This document shows positions 36,443 to 48,745 of a stretch of 64,000 nucleotides of DNA, piece by piece. Every line of letters starts with the position of its first letter. Position 1 is the stretch's first letter. The notes under the pieces are model-generated. The model was not told where the DNA came from. It ran no database searches and was given only the letters and a program-made list of their open reading frames with translations. Source of the DNA: Ophioceras dolichostomum (Eukaryota; Ascomycota; Sordariomycetes; Magnaporthales; Ophioceraceae); the NCBI GenBank assembly GCA_003049485.1, contig PYST01000047.1, positions 106,205 through 170,204 of the forward strand, given 5' to 3'. The position numbers and the translations under genes were made by a program.

Positions 36443-36826
36443 GTTTCTGCACGAGGGCTTTTCTCTATTCCGCATCCGTTCTTCAATGCTTTTTTCTTCG
36501 TTGTTGTTTGGTTGGTGTGGGTTGGGTTGCTTGGATGGTTTGTGAGACCTCTCTCCCTCTCCCCGTCCCCTCCTTGAACGGGGTTGCCGAAAAGGGAAAT
36601 GCGGAACAAGACCTCTCTCACAAGCACTAAGGTGTCTCTGCACGCAAGAGGGTAGGGAAGGAGAAGGAGGGGTAAATATGGGAATAATCCATGAAGTGAT
36701 AAGGAGATGGTGAAATAATGGGGGCTTGAAAAGGAGTGTAAGAATAATAGAGGGCAGGGTAAAAGTAGATAGCCAGCCTGAGCGTCTCAGCTTCTGCTGG
36801 CCAGCTCCCGCCGCCGCGTAGCTCGA

Positions 36827-39119
36827 TCAAATGGGCGTGATGAGCTCGATGCTCTGCGGCCGGGCATAAGACCCCGGCCTCCTCGAGGGTAATGGGCGGG
36901 GCCGGGCGGCGGCAGTGTCCAGCGAGGCATATGCCCCACCACCACCGTAGCCGCCGGCGGCAGCACCATAGCCACCACCACTGCCGGCTCCGACCCCAGC
37001 GCCACCACCGGCGGTGTTATAGTAAGCGCCGTCGTACGTGGACGCCACAGCCGCGGTAGAAGACGTGGTGCCGCCGCCGGCGGTCGTGGAGTGCGCGGGC
37101 CAGAAGCCGCCGGCCGGCCGGTGATAGGGCGTCGATCCGGCGGCGCCCTGTACCATGTTGTCCGGCGAGGCAGAGTAGGACGACTGCTGGTGGTACTGCT
37201 GATATTGGTGGTGGTGGTACGCAGGCGAGGCGGAGTAGCCGTCTCCGCCTGCGGTGGGGTACGTGGCGGTCCTGCTGGACATCCAGCCGGCGGAGGAGGA
37301 GCCTTTGGAATATGACTTCATAGCTGAGGAGGAGGCTGCGGTCGGATATACGCCCGGAGTCGAGGGCGGGGAGTAGTGCATCGAGCTGGGCCTCATCGAC
37401 GAGGGGGACGCTCGGGGGATGTCCGTCGTTGCCAGACTGGAGAGGGTCGACGCGGGAAGCTCGTAGCTCGACGGCTGCCGTGGTGTGGTGGAGTATGACC
37501 CGATGTCGCGCAGACGGCAGCTGTTGTGTGGTGTACTTCCTCGTCAGTACTGACAGCTTCCCTCCCGAACCCCATAACTTCAATGTGTGTGTGGAGTGCC
37601 GGTGGCGGGAGGAGGGAAGGAACCTCCTCCACAGCAGCAAGGTAGGACCGAGTTGCGGTGGTGAAACATTAACACCATCCATTTCCCCCTTCCTCCCACC
37701 AGTGAGAGTCCATGACGCAAAGCTGAACCAAATGATGGGTAATGAGGAGAAAAGAAAAAGCTATAGTCACTCACGGTTCCGAGCAGTATGGAAACCTGTC
37801 ATCCCGCGGTAGGAACTGCTTTTCGCAGCTCATGCTATAGGTCCCAATACCATACTGGTTAGCACACATACATCCATTCCCTTTGCCTCCACCACCCACA
37901 TTCGCCACATAGCGCAATGTGACATTTGTATTTATGTAAAGCAAAATGCGGAGATGCAATCAAGCAAGGGGGACGAAGAAAATGAGGGGGGAGAAAGGAA
38001 AGGCGCATTCTAGCTCCGTCGTCGACCCCGACTCGGCAGCCACACCACCACACAAACACACACACACATACGCACGAGATAACAAGAGCTTTGTTGTACT
38101 TCCATCCCATCCACTGAGCTGGAGGGTTACTTGGCGCGTCGAAGACTCGCTGGCCGGCAGGCTGGCTAGCTAGCGGCCACTTGCGTCCACCGGCTCGTCG
38201 CATTGCTCCAATGGAAGCCAGAAGGGGCGTTTTCCCCTCATCAGCTGACGATGCATGCAGACCAAAGAGGAAAGCCATGCTGAACGCCTTTTTTCTTTTC
38301 TCTCTTTCGGTCGGGTTCCATCACGCCGCCAGGGTGGTGTTCTTGAGGGGGAATGGGTTGGATGGCTAAGAGAGGAAGGAGGAAGAGAAAGAACACGGAA
38401 AAAATTAAGGCAAACTGGTGGTGTGTGGTTGAAAGCAAAAAAAGCAAGCAGAAGGGGATACTGTGGGCCAAATGGAAGGAATGGAAGGGGGAAGCCGGTG
38501 GACGAACACGCAACGCAACGCACGCAACGCACGCACGCGCATCACGCAGCAGCAGAAGCAGCAATACACGACGTCGCAAAGGCAAAGCTGGTGGTGTAGT
38601 GTGGTGTAGTGTAGCTACCTGTATGGAGTTTGTTTGATGCGGATGTACCCCTATGACGATGACGGGCGCGGACGACGGGTTGAACCGAGGCATCTGTGGT
38701 AGGTAGGTAGGTATGTATGGAAGACTGGGCAATAGGAGAGGGAAAGAAAAGAAGAAGAAGGAGAAGAAAGAATGAAGAAAAGGCAACACATACCAGTACT
38801 GCGGGAAGCTTTCCCGCTCCTCCTCCCAGAAGGTCTCGTCCTCCCATTCCCACTGCTCGCCACCACCACCAGAACGGTGGTCCCGGGAGCTCTTGCCGGA
38901 CGAGGCCTTGTGGCCGCCGCCGCTGGCATGGTGGGATGATGAGGATTTTCGTGTCATGGCGGACGGCCTCGAGGATGATGTCGGCGTCGACGTCGACGAG
39001 GATTTATGTTTCGAGGAAGAAGAAGTAGTAGCAGTGGTAGTGGTGGTGGTAGTCTCGTAGTGTGTGGTCGTTGTTGAGTCTTGAGTCGTGGAGCCGAATT
39101 TCCTCCTCGAATGGTGCAT
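36827..39119 (-). CDS. Ecl1-family (life-span regulatory factor) zinc-binding protein, 359 aa
   Basis: Ecl1-family proteins of fission yeast are tiny zinc-binding factors, induced by starvation, that extend chronological life span. Three exons on the minus strand: 39119-38794, 37834-37775 and 37520-36827, with GTATGT and GTGAGT donors, TATAG and CAG acceptors, and a GCTAACC branch in intron 1. Splicing creates the family core: Cys109, Cys112, Cys126, Cys130 in CMSCEKQF...YCSEPCRLRD, with each cysteine pair straddling or near a junction. Before it lies a Ser/Thr/Lys-rich region and WEDETFWEEERESFPQYC; after it, a Tyr/Gly/Ala-rich low-complexity tail of 220 residues. The CDS start follows a pyrimidine-rich leader. 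The fungal protein is several times longer than yeast Ecl1. Introns are long (959 and 254 bp). It sits alone in a 20-kb gene-poor stretch. Family call rests on the Cys pattern and recalled homologs. Confidence 0.82.
37835..38793 (-). other. Unusually long intron 1 of the Ecl1-family gene (959 bp)
   Basis: Bounded by GTATGT and a GCTAACC/CTATAG 3' end. About ten times longer than other introns in this window. Contains CA-repeat and polypyrimidine stretches, a hairpin-prone GCTAGCTAGC at 38165-38174 and tandem ACGCAACGC units near 38505-38540. No nested gene was recognised. Confidence 0.75.
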
Positions 39120-39718
39120 ACCTCTCTATCTCTCCCCTTCTCTTTGGTGTAATATGGTGTGAGGTTGAGAAGAGAGGGCTGGGCAGAAGGGGAGGGGAGG
39201 GAGGGGAAGGAGGGTTGTTTTTAATAATAATGAGGGTGTTCGAGAGAGATAGAAAAAGAGAGATGGGGAAAGGCTACGAAAGAATAGAGGTGTCCGCCTT
39301 GTCGGTCTAGGTCCGGGGGGGTGTAAGTGGTGTGTGGCCTGGGAGTGGTGTTGGTGGTTGATCCCTGACCACTAGTACTGGTACTAAGTGGTGTGTATCT
39401 GTGTTTTGCTGCTTCCGCTGATCCCGCTATTAAGGTTGACTGCTGGCACCACCACAGTATAGGAAGGAGGGGGGGGGGACACAAAACGAGGAGGGATATG
39501 CGCGCAGTTTTGAAGCAGGGCAGAGGCGAGGTCAGTCAGGCTGCCTTTCTTCCTGCTGCAGCGTGTCTGTATGTCTGTCTGCAGTGTGCAGTGTGTTGTC
39601 GAGGGGGGAGTGAGTGGTGTGCTTGCTGCTTGCTTGCGTGCTTGATTGCTGCTTCCCCCTCGTGGGGCCGCGCTGGCCGGCCGCTGGACAGGCCTTTTCC
39701 CCCGTCTGTCGTGTTCAA

Positions 39719-39762
39719 CAGTGCAGTGTGCAGCGTACAGTGTGCAGAGTGCAGAGTGCAGG
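39719..39762. repeat. Imperfect GTGCAG repeats
   Basis: Several GTGCAG/TGTGCAG units in direct orientation, with a related short stretch at 39580-39597. Simple repeat. Confidence 0.75.
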
Positions 39763-42700
39763 AGGAGAAGAAGAAAGGGCCCCTGGTTGGCCGGGGTGAA
39801 ACAAGGGCGTGGGGAAGCACTGAGAGCGGGGTTTTGTGCTTCCAATTCCAGGTCCAGCCCGTCCGGGTGCGCGGGGCTGCGGTGCTATCGAGCCTTGCAG
39901 GGGGCACCCCCAGTTGGTGATCGCACTGTTCCGAAAGCCAACGCCCCTCCTTATTGGCTGGGCAAGAGGGTGGAGGACAGCGAATGCTGAAAAGATAGAG
40001 GGTTGAGGGGGTTGGAAAACTTGTGTGTGGGTGTGCCCGGAAGACCGAAAAGAGTTGGGTCGAAGTTCAAGTTCTTGGCTGGCGAGCTAGGTACCGTTGT
40101 AGAGGTGGTTCAGGTCGTCGAGCTTCGGCCTCACACCCCGAGTCCGGCGAGAAGGGGGCGGTGGCGAAAATGACGGAGAAAAAAGAGACGAAAAAAATTC
40201 TGCAGGGTGAAGAAAAATTTTTTCCCTTGACAGGTCAAATGTGTTTGTAGGTCCGACAGGCGATGGTGATGTTTCTTCCTGGCCTTGGTCTGTTGTGTTG
40301 GTGAGTCTAGTGCTGGAAGTAGCTCTGCTACTATTTTCGGCGGCTTCGACCCCGGGCGTGCGTCCCAGCGATAGAACGATGGATGGTCTATGCTGTATCC
40401 GTAGAACAAGTGTTTCCTTTCTTCTTTTCTTGCCGTCAAGCTTCAAGCGTCAAGGGTCTAGCCAGCCGGAAGGTGAGCTTCTCGGTCGGGCTGATCTCAT
40501 GCAGGCTCCCGACTCAGTTGGACGTGACCGGTAGTGGCAGGCAGATCCTCAGGGATCACCACGGAGAAACACGAGTGGTGATCTTTTTTCTCTTTCTCTC
40601 TTCGAAGTTCTTCTCACTGGTCGAGCTAGACTGCAACCAATGTATTTTGCGGCGGGTGCGTCGTCAAGGTTGGTTAAACTCGAACCGGCAGAGACCGTTG
40701 GACTGACCCGGTGCTTCTGGTAAGACCTGGGAGTGGTCGGTGGTGACCAGTGGCACGATAGCGCTGGTTTTAACTCGTCAATGGGTGGTGTCGGTCGTGG
40801 ATGAATTAGGTAACAGGAGCTTGTGTGTGTGTGCAGTGATTGGTGCAGCAGAAGACCTGCTACTTCAGAAGGAGTTGAGGAGAGTCTTGCAGGCAGGCAG
40901 ACTACAGCTGCAGACAACAAGTGAGGAGTGCAGGACTGCAGGAATGCAAGAGGACTAACGAAGACACAATGGAGAGAACCTCAAGACTCGACTCGGGAGG
41001 AGTCGGGAACCAAGGGGGCATATAAAGATAAAGGGGAAGGAAATTCAACGATGACTCTTAGATGTTTTGGGCGTGGTTGGCGTGATCGTGGGTCCTTATT
41101 GCTCCAATTCTCTCTTCTTCACCTCTTTTTATTTATTTATTTATTTTCTCGGTTCCCCTCAGATCCCCTTGTGCTAAAAAATTGCCCTCGGCGGGTTTCT
41201 CGCCCACTCGCCCTGGCATGTAGCGGTACTTTGTGGTGGTCTTCGCTCCCCCAAAAAGTGACGAAAGTGACAGGAAAAGAAGGCAATCGAGATATTAGGT
41301 GTTGACGCTTGACGCTGCCGAGCCGAAAGCGGAGATTCCTTGTCAGGCTGGTTCTGGCCAATGACGAGCTGCTATCAGTGTCTCATTGCCCAGCCTGTCC
41401 AGCACTCCAGCCTGCCTGGATGCTCAGCGCGTACTGTGTAGGGTTACGAACCTTAAAAGGGAGCGAGGAAGCGCCGTCCCAGCCAGGGCATTGAGGTGAG
41501 CGGTGTGCCCTAGCTTGATTTTATCGTGCGTGGTGTGAAGGAGTGGAAAAACATAAAAATGACGAAAAAAAGAAGGAAGAAAAATCGTGAACCCGTGCAC
41601 AATCTCTCTTGTGCAAGAGGATGGGTTCTCGTTTTCGTTACAGCATAGGTTCCTCGTGCGGTCTCTCCTCTCGCTCTGTACCCGCTCTGTTTCCCCCGTT
41701 CTTTTCCCACTATCGCAATCGATCGATCGAGTAGAAATGGAGAATCAGAACACCTGAGCGGACGAATGGACCCTGTTGATAGCTCATGAATAGGGCCAGG
41801 TGGGCTCGTGGGCTCTGGTGGGCTTTGGTGGGCATGTGTGGAGTGAGTGTAATGGATCGGCCGGGAGGAGCTTTGGGCCTTTAGCTTTGACTGTGGGGGA
41901 GAGCAAAGTGCTCGAACTTCTTCTGCATGAAGAATTGCTGGAGCTTGATGGAGACCAGACAAGACGGGAGACGAGATGAAGGAACGGTAAGGCGCTATTT
42001 ATTTTACCCAAAGCCATGGAAAATCAAGTCAAGTGAGATTCATATTATAATAAGCAGAGAGAGATCCCATGCCATGGCTGCCTTCCAAGGTCTGACCATG
42101 GGAAAGCCTTGCGGTGAAGGCGATGACGACTGGGGCTTCGTTTCCTCCCTCCCCTTCCCTTATCTGTTGTGGCCATGCTCCATGCCCCATGCTTGATTGA
42201 TGCTTGATGAATATCTACCTCGCGGTAGTTAGTAGTTGCTCGGAGTGAGGTTTGCAACCCCCGCCCTGGAACATGACGATAATGCATCCTTTGTCAAACC
42301 CCAGGAACGGGATCAGGTTAGCATTAGCTAAAACTTCCCGTCGTCTTGCATCTGGAAAGAGGGGCTCCTCGGCGTTCTTGCAGCTTGGTGATGAAAGATG
42401 ATGCACCCAACCAACCAACCAATTCCCAGCCGGGCTCCTCCTTGTCTGCCAATCCCGCCCTTTCTTTCCCCTGCCAAAGCTCCGACTAAAATATATGAAA
42501 GAAATGGAGGGGCAATAGCTGAAGGCATATATGTACATTCCATGAGGCATGGAAGTGGTATCGAACATGGAACACTGTGTATCGGAACCACACACGTTTC
42601 TTCTTCTCCCCCCTTCTGCCCCATTTTCTGCATGGCAAATGGCGACATGGCCTGGACAGGAAGCACGCTGTTCACATTGGCCGATTACGAGCTCAGAAGG

Positions 42701-45700
42701 GGGGTCATTCGTTGATGTTGCCAGCCGCCTTTCCGTTATTTGTTTGGCGGGTGACTTTTCCATCTTTCTCAAATCCACGCTAAGCCCCTCAATCTCCCAA
42801 ATCTCCTGCAGCAGGTTCGGTCTCTCCACGATCAGTTATCGTACCGCAACCAAGGGCTGGGGAGGACCAAGCAGGAAGGGGGGCCAGACACCACCGCCTT
42901 TTTCCTCCTTCGTGGCCGACCCCCCCTCCCGACGCTCCGGGTTCTCACATCATCACTCGCACCAAGCACGCATGCACGCACTATCCATTCTTGATACTGT
43001 ATGTCACTCCGCCCTCATGTTCTCTGTCCTAATCCGCTTTGGGACAACTCCATCGTCATGCTTGCTGCCATATTTGATATTTGTCCGATCTTTTGTCTTC
43101 TTGTCGTTCGGGTCCCGGAGAGACAGACAGTAGTTTGTGATGAGGGGTGGTGGTAGTGGCTGTGAGACCCTTTGATATTGCCATGAGGCGCTTTCCCCAC
43201 ATTTTCGAGGGACCTGCTGACCTCCTCCTACTAAGGTAAAGTTTGATCACAGATACCACCACACGCCAACCAAAAATGACGCCTGGGTTGCTCGCTCTGG
43301 CTCCCCGGACCCCCTGACCTACTTCTTTTTTCATGTTGAGGAGAGACATGGGGGGGTCAGCATCGGAGAGAGAAAAAGAGCGATGGATGGCTAGGATGGA
43401 ATGAAGGAAGGAAGGGGGGGGAGGGTGGTAAGATGGAACACGTATGAGATTTGAGAAGGTGAGGGAGAGTGAGAGACAGAGACAGTCACCTGCTCAGCAC
43501 AGCACTGTACAGCCGGCGCATCGCCCTGCCTGATTGTGTGCTAGATTCCATGGAAGCGAGGACCAGGGAGACAGAAGTCCGGGACGCAGGACGACGTAGG
43601 AACGCCACTTTACCTACGGTGGTGTCTGAACAACCGCCTCACTTCGTATCGCTACTGGCCGGGCGACGGCGCAAGCTCCTCTCCTCGCGCCCATGCAGGT
43701 CTTTGATAGATGTGGATAGGTACACACGGAAGTATGCGGGAGGCGGATCGTCGCCATTTCCTAAAAGGCGTGCCTGCAGGGCAATGCACATTCTTCCAAG
43801 GTGGCCGGCTGGCCAAGCAAGCAACAAAAGCAAGCAGTCGAAAGATAACATCATTGAAGGGGGAGCTTTCAGTCTGGTATCTAGGAGGCGGACAGCACAC
43901 ACACCTCCCGTCTCCAACTTACCACCTGCAGCTCAATCCTGCTCAGGGACAATTGAATGCCAATTGGTCCCGAAGAAGGAAGCAGGAAGAAGGTATTGGG
44001 TACTTCGGTCAGATACTTCCTTAGATAGAAGGCATTAGGACAGGATAGAGTGAAAATTCATCAACATCTCGCGTCGCGTCGGCTGCGCCTGACCCCCTCC
44101 CCCCCTTACCGTTTCTCTGCCCTGCCACCCCTTGCTTTACTTTCCCCCCTCCTGCCGTGCGTGGAGGTGCAATTCTTCAGAGAGAGTGTGTGTCCGTGGG
44201 CGTGACATGTCGGTGAGCAGTCCATCTGGCCGGGAACCAGTTCTGTCGTCCAGCGGTTCGTCAGACTCGGCTCTACCTGGGCGGAACAGGACAGGCGCCA
44301 GGCAGGCCAGGCTAGGCTTGGGGGGGAGGAAGGTGACGAGTTGTAGCAGGCCACCGACTGATCCCTGCTCGGCCTGCCGCTGACGTACGTTCGGAACCGC
44401 AGTTGGGAACAATGGGACGAAAATTGGTGCGTGAGTGGGAGCAGCATGTTGAGCCGGGAGGAAGGAGGCAGGGCAGGCACGGACGGACGGCCTTTGAAAG
44501 ACGGACGGCTCGCGGTTCGGCCGTCTCACAGATGGAGGAGGAGCGCAAGAAAAAGAGTGGGAAGCGTGGGGGTTCCATCACCAGGTTTAATCAATTTCAT
44601 CAATGTCCTGCGACTTTGTTGCGACCTGCAAGTAGTCGCTCTGCCTCCTTCTGGCTTCAGTTGCGTTGTCATTTATTTCCTTCCTGCCTCTTTTCCTGGC
44701 CGACCCAGCAAGTACATAGAGCTCCATTCCTATAGCAACTGCAAATAGTGGTGTGGATGAAGCTGCACGTCTGAACTGACCCCGCTCCATATTTGGCCAT
44801 CAGTATGGAGCTTCGAAGTATTGCGCTTCCTGTCCACACACATACACCTCACTGTCGTGCCGTCCCTGCTGGCTGGCTGCCGCCCTCCCAAAAATTCGCC
44901 CGGATTTTCCCCCAAGGCAGGTCGTTGCACCTAAAATATCAACGACAACGCAACCGCGGCCCCTGGAAATCTGGATTACCGGCCTGCCCAGATATTCGAC
45001 ATTATATTAACTCGACCCGCCCGGCATTCCCGTTTCGTCCTCGATGCTGCATCATCCCACGCTTTCCTGGTCTTCATGACACGTTATGAGTGTGATGATG
45101 GAAGGAGGGATGGGAAACCTCTCCCGCCTTCGACTCCAGCTGCTCAAAACTGTTATCTTGCGGGAGGGGGCCATGGGGGTAGGGGAGTCTACAGCAGGAG
45201 GTCAGACAGGCAGTCAGATCCCAGACCAAAGGTTCAAGTTATTTTCGTAAGGAGGCTTGAAGGGATATACTGGAAGGTACCTCCTCTACGCTTAGCCGAC
45301 ACTTGCCTGAAACGACTGCTATCAGAGGCGCTCTCTTGTCCGTCCGGGCATGCATTTGAGCTTCGCAAGGATCAGCCACTGATGGCATCGGATCCCAAAA
45401 CGGAAAATATCACGAACCCCTCAGCTGGGAGCAGTTCGTGAAAGGACCAACGAGCTTGCGGCATCCATTCCACCTTCGCCGCCGCCGCTCGCTCGCCGCC
45501 ACGAAACCCCCCAGTTGCTCATATTTCACATTTTGGTTATTCAGCCCTTGCGTTGGTTCTTGCTTTTTCTCTCTTTTATCATCTCGGCCAGACAACATAC
45601 AACTGATCGTTCTCTCGGGGGAAGAGGTTAGAATAAGCCCTAGTCCACGACCGTGTGTCCTCTCCGTGGCAGAAGGAGCAGGGGCCCTGCAGTGTTCCAA

Positions 45701-48700
45701 AAAGCAAGCAACCCCTCCAGCCCTCCAGCCCTCTTAGCCTCTGAACAAACGGAGCAACCGACGATCACTCAGATGAACACCCGGCCTGTCAAAAATCCAC
45801 AGCGCCGGTTTCCACAGATATGGATTTGAGGTTCAACGGGCGGCTGGACAGCCTGCCGGGCGTTGCGCTGCGGCGGGATTGTGATCGAAATTTTCCCTAT
45901 CTCTCCTCCCCCTCCTCCTTCTCCCAACAAGTCAGAAACCCCCAATCGTACCTACGGATACTAGGAAAGACTTTTCTCAGCTGCTCGGGCTGACGGCACA
46001 GTTTTTTTTGCTCTGGGCGGACGTACCGGCCAGCCTCGGCTCTGTCAGAGTTGACGAACAAGGGCACACAATCTCTTGTGGGGATTGCTTGGAAGGTTTG
46101 TTTTGCGTTGTCCCCGCTGCCGTTGCTGCAAGATAACGACAACCACAGCTTCCCCCACGTTTTTTCTCCTTTCCACGCGTTTTCTTTTTTCTTTTCTTTC
46201 CGCGAAATTTCGAAGGGAACAGACGGAATATCAGGCCACAGAACGGCCGAGATTGGCGAGATTGACGTCTGATAACTTACTGAAATATTCTCGGCGCTTT
46301 TCGGGGCGGACAGAGAGACTCCTTCTCAAAGATGCCGAATATTCCCCCCTCCCACACTTCTCTGATTGATGATCATCAGTCCAGTTCTCGGTAATCATCA
46401 GCCAGCGACAACGCAACAACGCAGCCCGCATAACCATCTATTCCCTATCGGCTCTGGCGGTTCCTACCTAAGCACCTTGGTAGGTTTTGTAGAAACCCCC
46501 CCGCGCTCCCATCCTGCTCATGCAATAGTATGCATCAAGATATATGGGTAGTAGGCATGTTCGTGTGTGTGTGGCTCTCTCTGCATGTATGCCATATCCA
46601 TGCCTACTGCCGAGATCACACACGCAAACTCCGTGCCTACTGTAGCTCGCGTTGTGGCACCCCTGTCCTGCCCTGCCCCGTCGCCAGCGAAGCTGCTGCA
46701 GGTACAACTAAATCACGAAATCGATGGGTTGACTTGGTCATGGACGGCCACCGGCTATGTCGTCCCGTATGTATCATCGTATCTTATGCCAACTATCTTG
46801 GTCTCCTTGGCCAGCAACATAGCCGCGCTTATGAGCATTTCCTTCTCAACAACCTTTTTTTTACCCCTTATCAGCCATTCAAACAAGAGGGATGATGAAG
46901 GATGATGCCGATTGTTTCGTTCCGAGCTGACGGGCGGACTGACTTGACCGTCACATGCCAGGAGCTCCTATCACAGAAAGGTAGTAGCTGATATCGAACA
47001 GTGAAAGCATCTTATGGTAGTCTTCAGTCCTTGATAAGACTCGTTATAACATGTAAGTTAAGGCAACCAGGCACCCGTCTTTCACACCGCTTACCCGCCC
47101 GCCTAGGTAGGTACCTATCTAAACTACCTCAGCAAAACCACATGGCGGGGGCATTGTCCAAGAGCCCTCACCAGCCCTCACCTATCTCAAGCCAAGAGAC
47201 CATGTCGTCAGAAGACGACACCGAAAGCGGCTCTGCCTCCATTCCTCTCTCTCCGCTTGCTTACATCAACCAAGCACCGAAATCCGGAACGACCTCAAGG
47301 GTCTCGAGTCCAGAAGGCCCATGTGAGTCCTATGATCGGCCTCGTTCGTGGTGGGTACCCAGAGGCAAGTACCGGTACAGAGCAGGCAGGTCCTTTCATG
47401 ACCAACGAAATAACCCTCGCTGCTGCGCGCGTCCAAAAAAAAAGGAGGCTCTGCCCACAGAGGGTGGATGGCGTTCGTCACGAACAAGCTTTTGCATATT
47501 AAAACGCGGCCCGGGAATCCAACAAGTGGCAGGTGTAAGACATCGATGACGCTGAAAATTGCGCCGGTATCGGCGGGGTGTCCAAATCCAGTCCAAAACT
47601 TACAGCTTCCACTGCACACCACCACCACAGCTGCGCCCACCATGAGGTCGGGGCTTCGCTTCTGATCATGCGATAATGCATGTGACGTAGCTCTCTGTCT
47701 CTTGACTCCTATATATTATTCTCTTCCACACGTTTGTTTGCCGGTCCTATCACATCTGAGACATCATTACATGTTATCCAGCTTCGTTGATACCTGCAGG
47801 CAACGAGAAGGTTGCCGTGGTCCGGCGTCGGCAAGAAACACTCAGTTTTATGCCTTTTTCCTCCTGCCCGTCCAGCCGCTTTGGCCAAGAAAGATGCAAA
47901 ATTTGTTCGACGGCGATAGGAAGAATGGAAGAAGGAACAAGGTATGATGTGAGGTCGCCATACGTTGGCGTAATCGATACCCCCATCCTCCCGGGTCATC
48001 CCTTATTCTCTTTCTTATCCCTCTTTCCCGCCATCAAGGTCACCAGGCACAGACTTACGGAATGGTACCATCGGTTCGCAATATCCAAAAGCGAAAAAGA
48101 GCCTTTGTAAATCAAATGCATGTATGGTCTGCCCTGCACGGACAACTATGTCTGGCGCCATCAGGGTGCCTGATTACCGATCAGAAGGTAGAATTTCAGG
48201 TCAGTTCGACTTCCAGAACAACAAAGGCAGCAACGGGCAGGTAAAAAGTCGGGATCTATCTTGTCATCATGGCATGATCTATACAGAGCAGTCATATTCA
48301 CGTAGTGGTCATTGGCAAAGGCCTCTTTGGGTAGGTAGGCTTGCCATCTGGTGCTGCCATCCACGAAAGACGGCGTTTTACCGGGACCTTTGAGGGACAC
48401 CCCTCTTGTCCATCCCAGCGAGTAGCATCGAAACTACCTCTGTGGCTTCCGATCTGCCGTCTTCGTCCTCGTCAACCGTGACTGTCCGTCTGTCCATCGT
48501 GGTAATCAGCGCGGGCGAATGGGCAGGGAACGTCCGACTGGAAGAGACGGCAACTCAACGCAGTGTCTGAGGAAGGCAACCAGCTCAACATGCAGGGAGA
48601 TGCTGATCCAGCCGTCACGGCATGGGGGTCGCCAGCCAAGCCAGCCAGCCCATCGTCCCGCTGAGCGAATATCACATTCCTCCCCTCCCTCCCTTATACT

Positions 48701-48718
48701 CAGAGGCGGCAATCTTCA

Positions 48719-48745
48719 ATGGATGGATGGATGGATGGATGGAGG
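48719..48745. repeat. GGAT tetranucleotide microsatellite
   Basis: About six perfect ATGG/GGAT units followed by degenerate copies. Potential length-polymorphic marker. Confidence 0.9.

Larger units (their letters stand above)
30412..36826. other. Gene-poor 6.4-kb region
   Basis: No protein-like frame, RNA gene or transposon was recognised. The sequence is rich in interrupted poly(A) (30599-30630, 35006-35036, 35206-35225), polypyrimidine tracts, TTGCT repeats (36402-36442) and CCTAGG-centred palindromes. It separates the convergent ends of the flippase and Ecl1-family genes. The longest open frames (32339-33070 plus, 35321-36241 plus) have low-complexity composition and no family resemblance. 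Confidence 0.6.
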
